Assembly: GCA_024509875.1 (NCBI GenBank)
Contig: JAMPIV010012235.1
Location: 62,001-126,000 of the forward strand
Reading direction: 5' to 3'
DNA: 64,000 nt
DNA from: Oreohelix idahoensis
Lineage: Eukaryota > Mollusca > Gastropoda > Stylommatophora > Oreohelicidae
The position numbers were made by a program, and so were the translations under genes. This document shows, piece by piece, positions 1 to 9,248 of the stretch; the stretch's first letter is position 1, and the number at the start of each line of letters is the position of its first letter. The notes beneath the pieces are model-generated. The model saw nothing but the letters and a program-made list of their open reading frames with translations. It did not search any database and was not told where the DNA came from.

Positions 1-1155
1 AAAATAAGGGTTTGTCTTGTCGTGAAATGTGAAAGCTTGTGTGTTCGGTTGTAGTTTTCTGTACACGTCTACTAAGTCATGTTTGTCAAGGATGGGTTGT
101 AAATGTCGTACTGATAGGGGAATTTGAATTTTCTTTCTCTGGGATACGGGTCCAAAGGAACTACTGTCTAAATTGGCCAAAACACAGTTAAAATCTCCTC
201 CTAACACTATTCTAGTTCCTTTGTAGTGCTTATCTATAGTGTCATACAGTCCGTCGTAAAATTTGGGTTGGTCAGTGTATAGTGCAGGTGCGTATATATT
301 GATAAGTGTGTGCGTGTCATGTTTATTGTGTTTATTTTGTATTTGTATAATAACAATTCTGCCACAATTGTCTGTTCTATAATGTACTGCTTCCCAATCT
401 TCATTTATCTGGAGGATGGCAGTACCCCCATGGCAGGTGCCCCGGGCGAACCAGCCATGTTTCAGTCCTAATCTAGTTACTATCTGGTCGGCATGGTACC
501 TAGAAGTAATCCCCGTTTGCTGCAAGAACAAAAAGTCGGGTTTCTCTCTTTTCATTAGTTTAATTACATGGTCCAGTTTATTCCTCAAGCCATTGACATT
601 GAGGGATATTATCACTAGACTGCATGTCGGAGTGGTAGGCTGAGGTTGGCCACTCTCTATAAACTGTCTACATGGCAAAGTGGCAGAGTGGCCACTTGCC
701 ATATCTAAACTATTTGACAAAACGGGGGCTTGCGAACCGTCTGTAGAATTACAAAGCTGAGTAGTGATCTGAGGCTGGCTACTCACTACCAATGAGTTAC
801 ACAGTAGAACACTAGTTGATGGTTTATTTTGTGTTTTAATGATTTTAGGAGGCAAAGTAATAAACTGGTCATTTGCTACACATGGTTCACACAGCATAGC
901 GGTGCCGGTCGGCTGACCGCTTTCTGTCGTAACTAGGTCACTCGACACATTCATGTTTGTATTTCTCGACGAAGCGGTGCATTGGGGCTGACCTGCTAAC
1001 CTAGTTACATGATTGCCTGACGAAATAGTGATCTGGGGCTGACTATTCGTTCTGCACTGATAATTTAGGCTAGACACAGATGAAACCGCGTCGCCTAAAA
1101 CTCCCGCCCCAGTAGGGGGGAGGGGAGTTGACTGCTTAAATAAAACTGTGCGCAT
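1..1155 (-). CDS. Non-LTR retrotransposon ORF2, N-terminal endonuclease part (runs off the window)
   Basis: The - strand frame is open without a stop from an ATG at 1155-1153 to the window edge (385 codons); the stop just upstream is at 1179-1177. The first ~190 residues are Ser/Thr/Gln-rich with repeated SQPQ-like pieces and match no domain I know. From about 690 downward the frame reads as an APE-type endonuclease: NVNGLRN, a LQQTG block, NIYAP, and GGDFN (codons at 187-201). In LINE target-primed reverse transcription this domain nicks the target DNA. The usual LQET block has Gln where the catalytic Glu is expected, so this copy may be inactive. The GGDFNCV wording recalls L1/Tx1-type elements. 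ORF1 lies upstream on the same strand. The reverse transcriptase would lie beyond position 1. Confidence 0.85.
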   Translation of the reverse strand, partial: MRTVLFKQSTPLPPTGAGVLGDAVSSVSSLNYQCRTNSQPQITISSGNHVTRLAGQPQCTASSRNTNMNVSSDLVTTESGQPTGTAMLCEPCVANDQFITLPPKIIKTQNKPSTSVLLCNSLVVSSQPQITTQLCNSTDGSQAPVLSNSLDMASGHSATLPCRQFIESGQPQPTTPTCSLVIISLNVNGLRNKLDHVIKLMKREKPDFLFLQQTGITSRYHADQIVTRLGLKHGWFARGTCHGGTAILQINEDWEAVHYRTDNCGRIVIIQIQNKHNKHDTHTLINIYAPALYTDQPKFYDGLYDTIDKHYKGTRIVLGGDFNCVLANLDSSSFGPVSQRKKIQIPLSVRHLQPILDKHDLVDVYRKLQPNTQAFTFHDKTNPYF

Positions 1156-1573
1156 GTTAGTTGTGTGTGTGCTTTGTCAAAATATACATTAAAATATTAC
1201 CAAACTTATTTACATTAAAATAAAAAAACACAACACTCTTAAATCATAACTGACACATCCTAAACTATGGGTGTTTTTAGATTTTACTTTAAGTGAATAC
1301 ATTTTTTTTTCCTTTCCAGACTTGTATGCTTGAGTCTTCTGGAGGGGGCACATCTTTTCCCGCACTGGCAGTCTATTGGTCAAGCTTCTCACAGGCTCAA
1401 AGGGGAGGGTAACTTCGGGGTGCAGCTCCGGCGTGCCTTCACCTGCACCGTTCGTCATAAACCCTCTCACTCGTCTCACCTGCTCAAAGCTTGAAACTTG
1501 ACACATCACGCACTGGACCTCAGTGCAGGGAAGAAAAGCTTGTACGGGCAGACTCATGCTTCGTTCCCGTCGT
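1156..1573 (-). other. Inter-ORF spacer of the LINE
   Basis: About 420 bases separate the ORF1 stop (1576-1574) from the likely ORF2 ATG. A 126-codon frame at 1590-1210 overlaps the ORF1 end but shows no recognisable motif and is probably chance. Confidence 0.5.
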
Positions 1574-2563
1574 TCAGAAAGGCTGGCCATCTATAAAAAA
1601 ACTGGCTTGCGACATGATCGCCTCCATGTCCTCATCTTCCTCAATTTCTGCCGCCCAATTTATCCCAACTTGGGTGTTTGTTGGCACTTCTGGGAAATTG
1701 GATTCTGCCGGCGACCCCTCTGGTGGGCTGTTAGGTCGAGATGCGTTGCGTTCATCGACCACAGGTGTCGATGAAATCCATCTCGGGGAAGGCTCCGGTG
1801 TAGTCACCCTCGGTGATGGTGATGGTGGTAGGTCACTTTTGCTCGGAGAGCACTTTCTAGGCGACCTACTGTCACTGCGTTTGACCTCTTTCGGCTTCAC
1901 AGGCTCTGTTGCCTGAAGCAGGAATCTCTTCCTGTTTATCTCTTTCTTCTCTTTCCTATTGTTGACCACTTTTTCATAGTCCTCACCCTCACTGGCGTCC
2001 AGGCTATCTAGGGCGGGGGGCTCACTTGCCTTGTCTTGCTCTGCTGATGTCTCCCTGCTTTGCTCTGCAGGCGTTCTGTCCACCACCACTTCCTCTTTCC
2101 TCACTTGTTTGGCCTGGGAGGCGGGTGTCCGCTTCTTCGGGCACTGGCTTACCCAGTGGTCGTCCCCCCCACAAATGGCACATTGGGTTTTCCTCCCAGG
2201 CAGGGACACCCATACCCTCTGGAATTTTTCCGCTGGGCCTTCCATTTTTAGATTGACAAAATGAGGCACCTGGTGTGCCGACGGCTTGAACAAAAAGTTC
2301 CATTTGTCTTGGGCGGTTTTGACCCGTGACACTTCCGCATCCCTGTCCCCTGTTACCGCTGCAGCAATTCGTTGGGCCGCCTCTGCTTTCATAGTCGGGG
2401 GCATCCAGTTGAGTGTCCCCTTAGATTTCTCCTTGACTTGCTCCGTCAACTTCTCCGGTAAGACTGCTCTCTAATCGTCCTTCAATTTCCTATCTGATGG
2501 TCCAAAAGTTGTTTTAGTTAATACGATTGGTCCGTTGTTCAGTTCACTCACCAATCGGCACGC
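1574..2563 (-). pseudogene. Non-LTR retrotransposon ORF1, zinc-knuckle protein with a premature stop
   Basis: The - strand frame from 2449 to 1574 encodes about 291 residues with a CCHC zinc knuckle (C-x2-C-x4-H-x4-C at residues 90, 93, 98 and 103), followed by an acidic, Ser/Pro-rich tail. Such ORF1 proteins bind the element RNA. No ATG opens this frame: it begins at a TTG after an in-frame TAG at 2473-2471. The same frame continues upstream of that TAG to about 2563 with plausible protein, so the stop probably interrupts a longer ORF1. Position and orientation fit the ORF2 fragment at 1-1155. The copy is likely dead. Confidence 0.75.
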
Positions 2564-3232
2564 TTAATTGTAAGCTGTCCACTCCGTGAACTGTGCTACA
2601 TAACTGTTTACTTCTAGTCACTATTTTCACGTGCGTTTTACTCTGCTCTGTGTTCCCTTAACTCACTAAACCTGTAAAGGGCGCTAATATTCATAGTTAT
2701 TCCCCTTAGCACTTTTTACCTTAGTTTCATTAATCCTTCTATATCTCTATTAAAACTGGTCTGATATGCAAATTTGGTAAACTTTAATGATGTATACTTA
2801 GATTACTTTAAGGTCTAAAAAGGTTCCCTCCCTTACAAAAAACACTACATTTACATTCTTTTATCTCCCATGTTAAGAACAAATAAGTTATCACTTAGAT
2901 TATTCTGATTTTCTAACCCATTTTTATATACTCTTTCATTTTGTTAACCCCAAATAACTGTTCGACTGACTTAAACATACAGTGTATTTTACACTGTACA
3001 ACCCAATGCCTAGAATCCGGCTTTTGGCTGGGATCATGTGTCTACACACAGGGACCAGTAGTGACATTTATGTCATGAGGTCCTTTGTGTGAAAACATAG
3101 AAGATCACTACAATGACACATGGTGTCATTGGGTCTTCGTGTGTTGTGACATGTGGTCTTGACCAGAGCCGGGTATGGGCAGGGGCCAATGCAACCTCAT
3201 GCGAGGAAAAAATATGCAACCTCGTGCGAGGA

Positions 3233-3237
<5 letters not shown>
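2564..3237. other. Unassigned AT-rich stretch
   Basis: I see no gene here. The left part could be 5' UTR of the LINE on the - strand. Near 3189-3233 a short imperfect duplication (gcaacctc-tgcgagga, twice) precedes the A-run. Confidence 0.4.

Positions 3238-3282
<45 letters not shown>
3238..3282 (+). repeat. 45-base uninterrupted A-run
   Basis: Forty-five consecutive A residues lie just before the gag reading frame and give a spurious poly-lysine if translated. The run may be an old retroposon tail, a slippage product, or a weak point of the assembly. Confidence 0.95.
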
Positions 3283-3284
<2 letters not shown>

Positions 3285-3318
3285 TGACACTACACTGCAG
3301 GTGGGAAAAGAGCTTGGC

Positions 3319-4821
3319 ATGGATGGTGACGCTCTGATCCGGTATGTCACGACGGAATGTGAAAAGTACACCGAGAGAGAAGCAAAGCAATTAGAAGCAG
3401 AGAGAGAAGCCAAGAAATTAGAAGCAGAGAGAGAAGCCAAGAAATTAGAATTAGAAGCAGAGAGAGAAGCCAAGAAATTAGATGCAGAAAGAGAAGCCAA
3501 GAAATTAGAAGCTGAGAGAGAAGAAAGGAGGCTACAAGCAGAGGCTGAGAGAGAAGAAAAGAGGTTACAAGCAGAGAGAGACCATGAGCTGAAAATGAGA
3601 CAGCTTGATCTTGAACTTCAGGCTGGGACTATCACCCATGGTAATAGCTCACCTCATTCTGCGAGTAGCTCTTTTCAGAACACAGCAAATGGAGCCATGA
3701 ACTTCCACCTAGATCCATTTGTTGAAAAGGAGGACGCAATTGAGTCATACCTGGATAGGTATGAAAGGCTAGCCTCTACATATGGACTGGAAAAGGAAAA
3801 ATGGAGTCTAAAGTTATCCCAGGGATTGAGAGGTATTGCATATGATGTGTTTCTGAAACTCCCCAAAGAAGATCAGGAAAATTATGAAATACTAAAGCAA
3901 GCCTTACTGATCCGGTATGAAAAGAACTCTGAGGCATATAGGAAGAAATTTAGAACTTCTAAACCTCTACCTGGAGAAACATATAACCAGTTCTCAGCTA
4001 GGCTAGAAACGTATTTGTTGAAATGGAGTAGTTTAGGTAAGTATCAGAAAACCTACGAGGATCTGAAAGAAATGGTTATGTTAGAGGAAGTGAAAGATTC
4101 CATGTCTCCAGAAATGAGGAAATTCCTGATGGAACAAGGAGCAGAGAGGCTGGAAGACATTTTGAAATGTGCAGAGAGATACCAAGCAGCTCAAGCTGAA
4201 TTGGTAGGAACAAAAAGGAAGCAGGTAGAAGGATATAAGCCACCACCGCAGAATACCCAGTTTGACCAGATGGATCAACCATACAGAAACAAACAAAGAT
4301 TTGATAATAAGGACAAGAACCCTCAGACTCAGGAAAACAAACCCTACAAACAAGGAGATAAGTGGTGCAAATTTTGTAAGATGAGCAACCACAACACTGA
4401 TGAATGTGGGAGGAAAAAACCCCTTCATCATGCTGCATGTTTACAGGTGAGGACTTCTGTTAGGAAGGAACTGACTGTGAGTCAGAATAGCCTCCATCAC
4501 CCACCTACCCAGGAGATAGTGACTGTGAATGGCAAACAAGTCACAGGAATGTATGACACAGGTTTGTCCTATGACGCAGTCGTGTGTGCATCTCTGGTGT
4601 GCCCTGAACAAATCACCACAGAAACAGTAGAGATTCAAGGGCCACTAAAAGGAACATCACCCCTTACATTACCCATAGCAAAGATTCATGTCAGTTGTCG
4701 CTATGTGGAAGGGGAGATAAATGCAGCTGTGATAGATGATCCCTTTTACCCCCTAATGTTGGGGCGTAAATATGTTTTCTTAGGAGACCCCGTAAAACCT
4801 ATGGTTATGGCAGGAATGTAG
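3319..4821 (+). CDS. LTR-retrotransposon gag with protease-like end (Ty3/gypsy type)
   Basis: The frame is open from 3175, but the A-run makes the ATG at 3319 the more likely start, giving 500 residues. Residues ~12-102 are a highly charged predicted coiled coil built from EREAKKLEA-like repeats. Residues ~140-290 read like a SCAN/gypsy capsid (…YERLASTYGL…, …LPGETYNQF…). A CCHC knuckle (CKFC…H…C) follows near residue 350. An aspartic-protease-like DTG sits near residue 412, and a PLMLGRKY segment resembles the end of such proteases. Gag forms the element's particle and the protease cuts it. The frame is intact, which suggests a fairly young copy, but no reverse transcriptase follows. No 5' LTR is visible upstream. 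Confidence 0.8.
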   Translation: MDGDALIRYVTTECEKYTEREAKQLEAEREAKKLEAEREAKKLELEAEREAKKLDAEREAKKLEAEREERRLQAEAEREEKRLQAERDHELKMRQLDLELQAGTITHGNSSPHSASSSFQNTANGAMNFHLDPFVEKEDAIESYLDRYERLASTYGLEKEKWSLKLSQGLRGIAYDVFLKLPKEDQENYEILKQALLIRYEKNSEAYRKKFRTSKPLPGETYNQFSARLETYLLKWSSLGKYQKTYEDLKEMVMLEEVKDSMSPEMRKFLMEQGAERLEDILKCAERYQAAQAELVGTKRKQVEGYKPPPQNTQFDQMDQPYRNKQRFDNKDKNPQTQENKPYKQGDKWCKFCKMSNHNTDECGRKKPLHHAACLQVRTSVRKELTVSQNSLHHPPTQEIVTVNGKQVTGMYDTGLSYDAVVCASLVCPEQITTETVEIQGPLKGTSPLTLPIAKIHVSCRYVEGEINAAVIDDPFYPLMLGRKYVFLGDPVKPMVMAGM

Positions 4822-4881
4822 ACCAAGGCTGACTCCAGGAACATAGAGAGGGACACCAACGTAAAATTTCATTCAACTGAA

Positions 4882-5616
4882 ATGAAACGGGCTCAAGAAG
4901 CAGACAGCACGTTGAAGCCTTGTTTTGGCAAATTATCAAAAACACATAAAGCTCCAAGGAAAGGACATTTCTATATGGAACATGGACTCTTGTACAGGAA
5001 AGCTGGAAGAGGGACGAAAAGTCATGGTCAAATTGTTGTACCATCCACCTATAGGAATAAGGTTATAGGCTGGGGACACATATCAACTTTGAGTGAACAC
5101 CTGGGTAATGGTGCCACAAAACAAAGAATAGCCACCCAGTTCTACTGGCCAGGTATTACGGAAGACATAAATCAGTATGTACATTCCTGTCCAGAGTGCA
5201 CCTATGTAGATTCAGAAAGTCGACGGAAGAGTCTTCATCAAAAATCTACACGCAAACCAGCAATCAGGGGTACTCCCGAGATTTGCACGGGAGGGGAAAG
5301 GAAACATCCCACACAGGTTCAATTGCAGTCTGAACCCCATGCGCTGGAAAAAAGGAACAAATCACGTAGCGAAAATCAAACACCTACGGATTTGCGAGGG
5401 AAAACCACATCCAACTATCAACGAAAAGAGGGCGGTAAACTTCATGGGAAACCTACCGACCCGGTTTCACCAGCAGTAAGAGCCTGGATGAAAAGCCGAA
5501 CAGGAAGGAGAGAGATAGTACAGGATGAATATATTCTTGGAAAACAGAATGTGGGCGCAGATTTTCTTAGTCGTCATCCCACAGAGCTTGAGGAGGTTAG
5601 AAGGAAGGAAAACTAA
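4882..5616 (+). pseudogene. Rearranged gypsy pol remnant: integrase zinc-binding domain then an RNase H tail
   Basis: An open frame of 244 codons begins with an integrase H2C2 zinc-binding domain (GH…EHLG…FYWPGI…SCPEC) at residues ~65-115. It continues through a basic unrecognised stretch and ends with ILGKQNVGADFLSRHP, which resembles the end of a gypsy RNase H/connection region. In intact gypsy elements that RNase H end lies before the integrase, so the order is shuffled. The whole reverse transcriptase and the integrase DDE core are absent. It lies 60 bases after the gag-protease stop in the same element. It cannot be an autonomous pol. Confidence 0.65.
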
Positions 5617-5683
5617 CCTCGGAATGGTCGATTTGCAATTGTCTTGTACCCAATAGTTAAGCTAGATATCATCCAGCTTAAAA

Positions 5684-5696
5684 TATGGGGGAGCTA
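5684..5696 (+). other. Possible polypurine tract
   Basis: A short G/A-rich run (atgggggagc) directly precedes the TGTCGC that may open the 3' LTR. It is in the expected place but is short. Confidence 0.35.
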
Positions 5697-6597
5697 TGTC
5701 GCAAAATTGGTTTCAAGTCATTGCAAACGGGATCAGTTAGATTTATAAACCCGTCTACGATCGAACGACCGCTTTCAAAATGGCGGCGTATCAGCGAAAT
5801 GTGTATCGGACAGAGGAAATCGCCAACGATAAATAAAAACAGAAGGGAATCCGTATGAAAAGGATTTTACATTTCAGTACAGGGAAGGATGGTGTATAAC
5901 TGCATATAAGATGGAACGGTAGGAAGTTCTCATTTACGGAGATATATGCGTATTTCGGCTGCCCACAGTTACGCTAAAAGCATGTAAACCCACTTCTGTT
6001 CTAAATATTAAAATCAACAAATAACAGTTTGGGAAATTACATGGATAGGAAGATAGAGTTTTATCAGCTGTATAAAACTAGATAAGATGGAACAATATGG
6101 ATATTATATATGCCGAGAATGAGAAAGGCAAAAATTCGGTCGACGCACAGATCGGCCGAAATCACTGTTCGTGAAGGATTTTTTAGGTTTAGGTCTAAGC
6201 TGTGACGTCGGTACTCTCCGATACGTCCGCGCTATCGTATATAAAGCGTACCGGTAAACTGAGACACGGACAACGAAAGAGGGTTCAGACAGACTGGAGG
6301 CAGAGTTTCGCCACTATCCATGAATTGTGAGCGGATTGCCCGAAACATTTTTAAGTCCAGTATCTGAAGTCTGAGGGTAAGCGAAATTATGATAACTACC
6401 GTGTATAATATTTGTTATTTCAGGTTCATACAGAATTCACAAAATATGCCTGTATAATATTCATTGATATAACGTATTATTATTTTAATATGATTTATTC
6501 ATGTGCATTATGGATGAGTGTTGCTTGTACAAAAAGTAATCACAAATAGCCCCACGGCCTAATGAAGTTATATTTATCATATTGCTTATCGCTTACG
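5697..6597 (+). mobile_element. Putative 3' LTR of the gypsy-like element (right end unresolved)
   Basis: It begins TGTCGC right after the polypurine-like run, contains no coding frame, and has a TATA-like box at 6238-6245. A SINE fragment starts at about 6598, so the LTR either ends before it or is interrupted by it. No second LTR copy is in the window to fix the boundaries. Confidence 0.45.
6238..6245 (+). promoter_or_regulatory. TATA-like box in the putative LTR
   Basis: TATATAAA stands in a GC-richer context about 540 bases into the putative LTR, a suitable place for an LTR promoter. Confidence 0.4.
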
Positions 6598-6785
6598 AAG
6601 ATAAAGGCAGTCCCATGGCAGAGATTGTCATAGGGAAATGAAGTGTTAGAAACTTCATCATGGAAGATCCCAGTTTACGAGGTTAAGGTGACTAGTCCCC
6701 TTCCTCGCTGCCTTTGCCTTCCCTAGTTCGAGCGCACAACTTTGTACCCATTTACAGCTGGTAAACTGGAGGGTTCTACAGCCAG
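6598..6785 (-). repeat. SINE family 1, partial copy
   Basis: In reverse it shares the core (ctgtaaatgggtac…) and the tail (…gcagtatctgctatgggactacc-like) with copies at 24310, 25139, 28678, 47953 and 60264. The tRNA-like head is missing. Confidence 0.7.
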
Positions 6786-7818
6786 TTTCAGTAGAAAGCA
6801 ACCTGATCACATGGTCACTCACTTTATTTATTTTATGTATTAATTTTGGGTAGTTGCTAAGATAGCATCAGTATTTGAATTTGTACTTGATATGAATGAT
6901 TTGGAAGGATCAAGTTATAGCATATGAAGGGATGTATAGGAGCGGAATAAACCAGATGATGTTTATTACTGATATGTTAATATTAATGCTATATCACTGA
7001 AATGATGTCCTTACTTACTATGATTGTATAACGGTGACATCTGATGACTGACTGGTCTGACATCTGTGCTAGTCAGCTACAAGTCTAGCCAGATACTAGC
7101 CAAGGCTGATATGTTGCAGGTTCCATGAAATAACTCAAACCAGACTGTCCAGAATCAGAAGCCGGTGTCACTCATCAGAGGCAATCCCACAAAAGTGCAG
7201 GACCCCAAAGAGTGAACTTCAACTGGTCATTGGCATCCCTACTGTTGGGCCTACCAAGTCTGATATCAGCACAGGACAGTTCCGTGTCAGCAGTATCAAG
7301 TTGAACAGATAAGTGTCACTTAGGACACTGACTACCACAATATATGAAACACAATAAATAGTCAAGTGATGACATTTATCAGAGGACTAAAAACCGTGAT
7401 ATATTTAAAATGAATGAAGTCTAAACAGACAATAATAGTAATTGTGTGAATACTGTTATATATATAGATGTGTATGCTCTCTTCCAACTAGTAGAAATAG
7501 AATATTAGTGTAATTATTAAACTATTTTAACTATACCTGAGGATTTATTCACTTTTTCCATTTTGTGGGTTCAGTGAATGTACATTTTACTTATCCCCTA
7601 GAATATAAGTAATCATAAGATAGTCACAGGGAGGAGACGCCTTAAATCCTGGTACTACTTCTTACCAACTGGGCCAGGGTTTTCACAGTCTGACTATTTT
7701 TATGATAACAATACACCAGTGCTTATTTCTAAGACTGGGGTATTACTGGTAAGGTCAGAACTCTTTACTGGCATACTCTTACTCATATAATAATTTTAAA
7801 TAACCTCCCGCTACAGTC
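6786..7818. other. Unassigned, possibly LTR or flank
   Basis: No coding potential is seen. AATAAA-like signals occur near 6946 and 7352. The sequence could be the right part of a long LTR or old flank. Confidence 0.3.
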
Positions 7819-8717
7819 AGCCAAAACATCAAATTTCTTCTGGTTATTAGCATCTGTTACTTGTTACAGTCTAGCCAGAATGTGGGCGGATCCTCATCCA
7901 CTAGATGTCCAAGATCTTTTCGGTACGATGCCAGTTCTCGCCATTGATCAGACAGACGATCAAGGCTCTCTTCTGAAACAACTGTTTAAACTGCGCTGCT
8001 AAGATGGTAGGTGGTTGCTGGCAGCATTTGCACAAAGTGCAAATGAATGACAAACACAGCCGATAACAAAGGCATGTGGAATCTCTTTCTTCAGATGTAC
8101 CTGTAAACCACTTGCAGTCCCCATCATAGTGGCAAAGTTGTCTGCAGCAAAACTAATGACGTTACTAAGCGGGATTTCATGCGTGCTCAACAATTTCTTA
8201 ACAGTTGTAAACATGCCAAGACCAGTCCCATCCTCTACCTCAATGAGGTCTAACAGTGAATCAACTACTTTTTTTGTTTTTGTGTCACAGAATCGAACAA
8301 CGACTGCCAACATCTGGTTCGTAGAAATATCGGTACCGTACTCTCATCAACGAGTATAGAGAATTTCTGATTTCTGCAAATGTTTATAACTTCAAACCGC
8401 TCAAAATGAGCAATGCCGTACTGCATCACATAGGCAGCCTTGGTGCGCTTCAGTGACATTTTTTGAGCAATTGGACTGTCTGGAAATATCTGATTGCAAC
8501 ATTCAATCAAATGACCAGCTTGCGAAAACGGAGTATTATGTTCTGCCATGAAAGCCGAAAACAGTATCTCCGCTTTAGCAGTTTTATCTTGGAGACAGGG
8601 CTCTTTTGGTTTGATGAAAAACTTGTAATAGCTTTTTTTCCCCAACACAATGTATATGCCAGTTTGAGCTGATGTTAACGAGTCAAAAAACAACGTCATT
8701 GACGTGGTTAAAAACAA
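7819..8717 (-). pseudogene. hAT-family transposase relic
   Basis: Two - strand frames (8717-8265 and 8313-7999) overlap through a frameshift near 8290 and together read as a hAT transposase of the kind also found in domesticated ZBED5-like proteins. Visible pieces are ILVDEST with a candidate catalytic Asp, SFAADNFATMMG with the second acidic region, and a CVCHSFALCANAA segment. A third piece at about 7985-7860 (SEESLDRLSDQW, FWLD) recalls the hAT C-terminal dimerisation region but follows too soon, so the middle is deleted. The gene is broken. A candidate terminal repeat lies at 8926-8936. Confidence 0.7.
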
Positions 8718-8925
8718 GAATTAAATTTAAGTGGAATAAAAAATAGATAGCACATAATGTTTGACATTTAATTATATATACATATAATGCTCAGTGCACA
8801 GAATATACATACATTGTAAATGTCAATTGACAAATATACCCAGATTAATGCAGATTTTGAAAAAAATTACCCAGATACCCAGACGGAAGCCCAAAAACCC
8901 AGATCTAGTAAGAAATACCCAGCTG

Positions 8926-8936
8926 TGGCATCACTG
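8926..8936. repeat. Candidate hAT terminal inverted repeat
   Basis: TGGCATCACTG is the reverse complement of CAGTGATGCCA, a typical hAT end, and lies beyond the 5' end of the - strand transposase relic. The partner end and an 8-base duplication were not found. Confidence 0.4.
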
Positions 8937-9193
8937 GACGTCACTACAAATAGGCCCGATTACAAGTCAGAGTTGCATACCTTTTTCAGATTTCACAGAG
9001 CAACATAAAAGTGGGTGGGACGCAAGCTGTGGCGCGTGACCTGTGTTTGTTTAAGGATTCGTTGTATTGCGTTGTTTTCAGGGTGTATCAACAGCTGGCG
9101 TAAACATCTCATAGACGTTATTGATTTCGTCTGTGTTTTTGAGATCGCACCATTTGAAAATCTCAAGGGAGTTTTTAGTTTGACAAGCACAAA

Positions 9194-9248
9194 ATGCCAG
9201 AGACACAGGATAGCGTGTATAGAACATTCAAGCAACGGAAAACATTTG
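9194..9248 (+). CDS. MAP1LC3: LC3 exon 1 (coding part)
   Basis: The ATG at 9194 is followed by 18 codons and one base, then the donor G|GTAAGT at 9249. The split codon 19 completes with CT from exon 2 to give Ala. The transcription start is not visible; 8937-9193 is probably promoter and 5' UTR. Confidence 0.93.

Noticed and set aside
1210..1590. 126-codon - strand frame overlapping ORF1 of the LINE
   Set aside because: It has no motif and sits mostly in the inter-ORF spacer.
7811..7816. GCTACA as the right end of the putative LTR begun at 5697
   Set aside because: No target duplication or second LTR supports it, and a SINE lies between.
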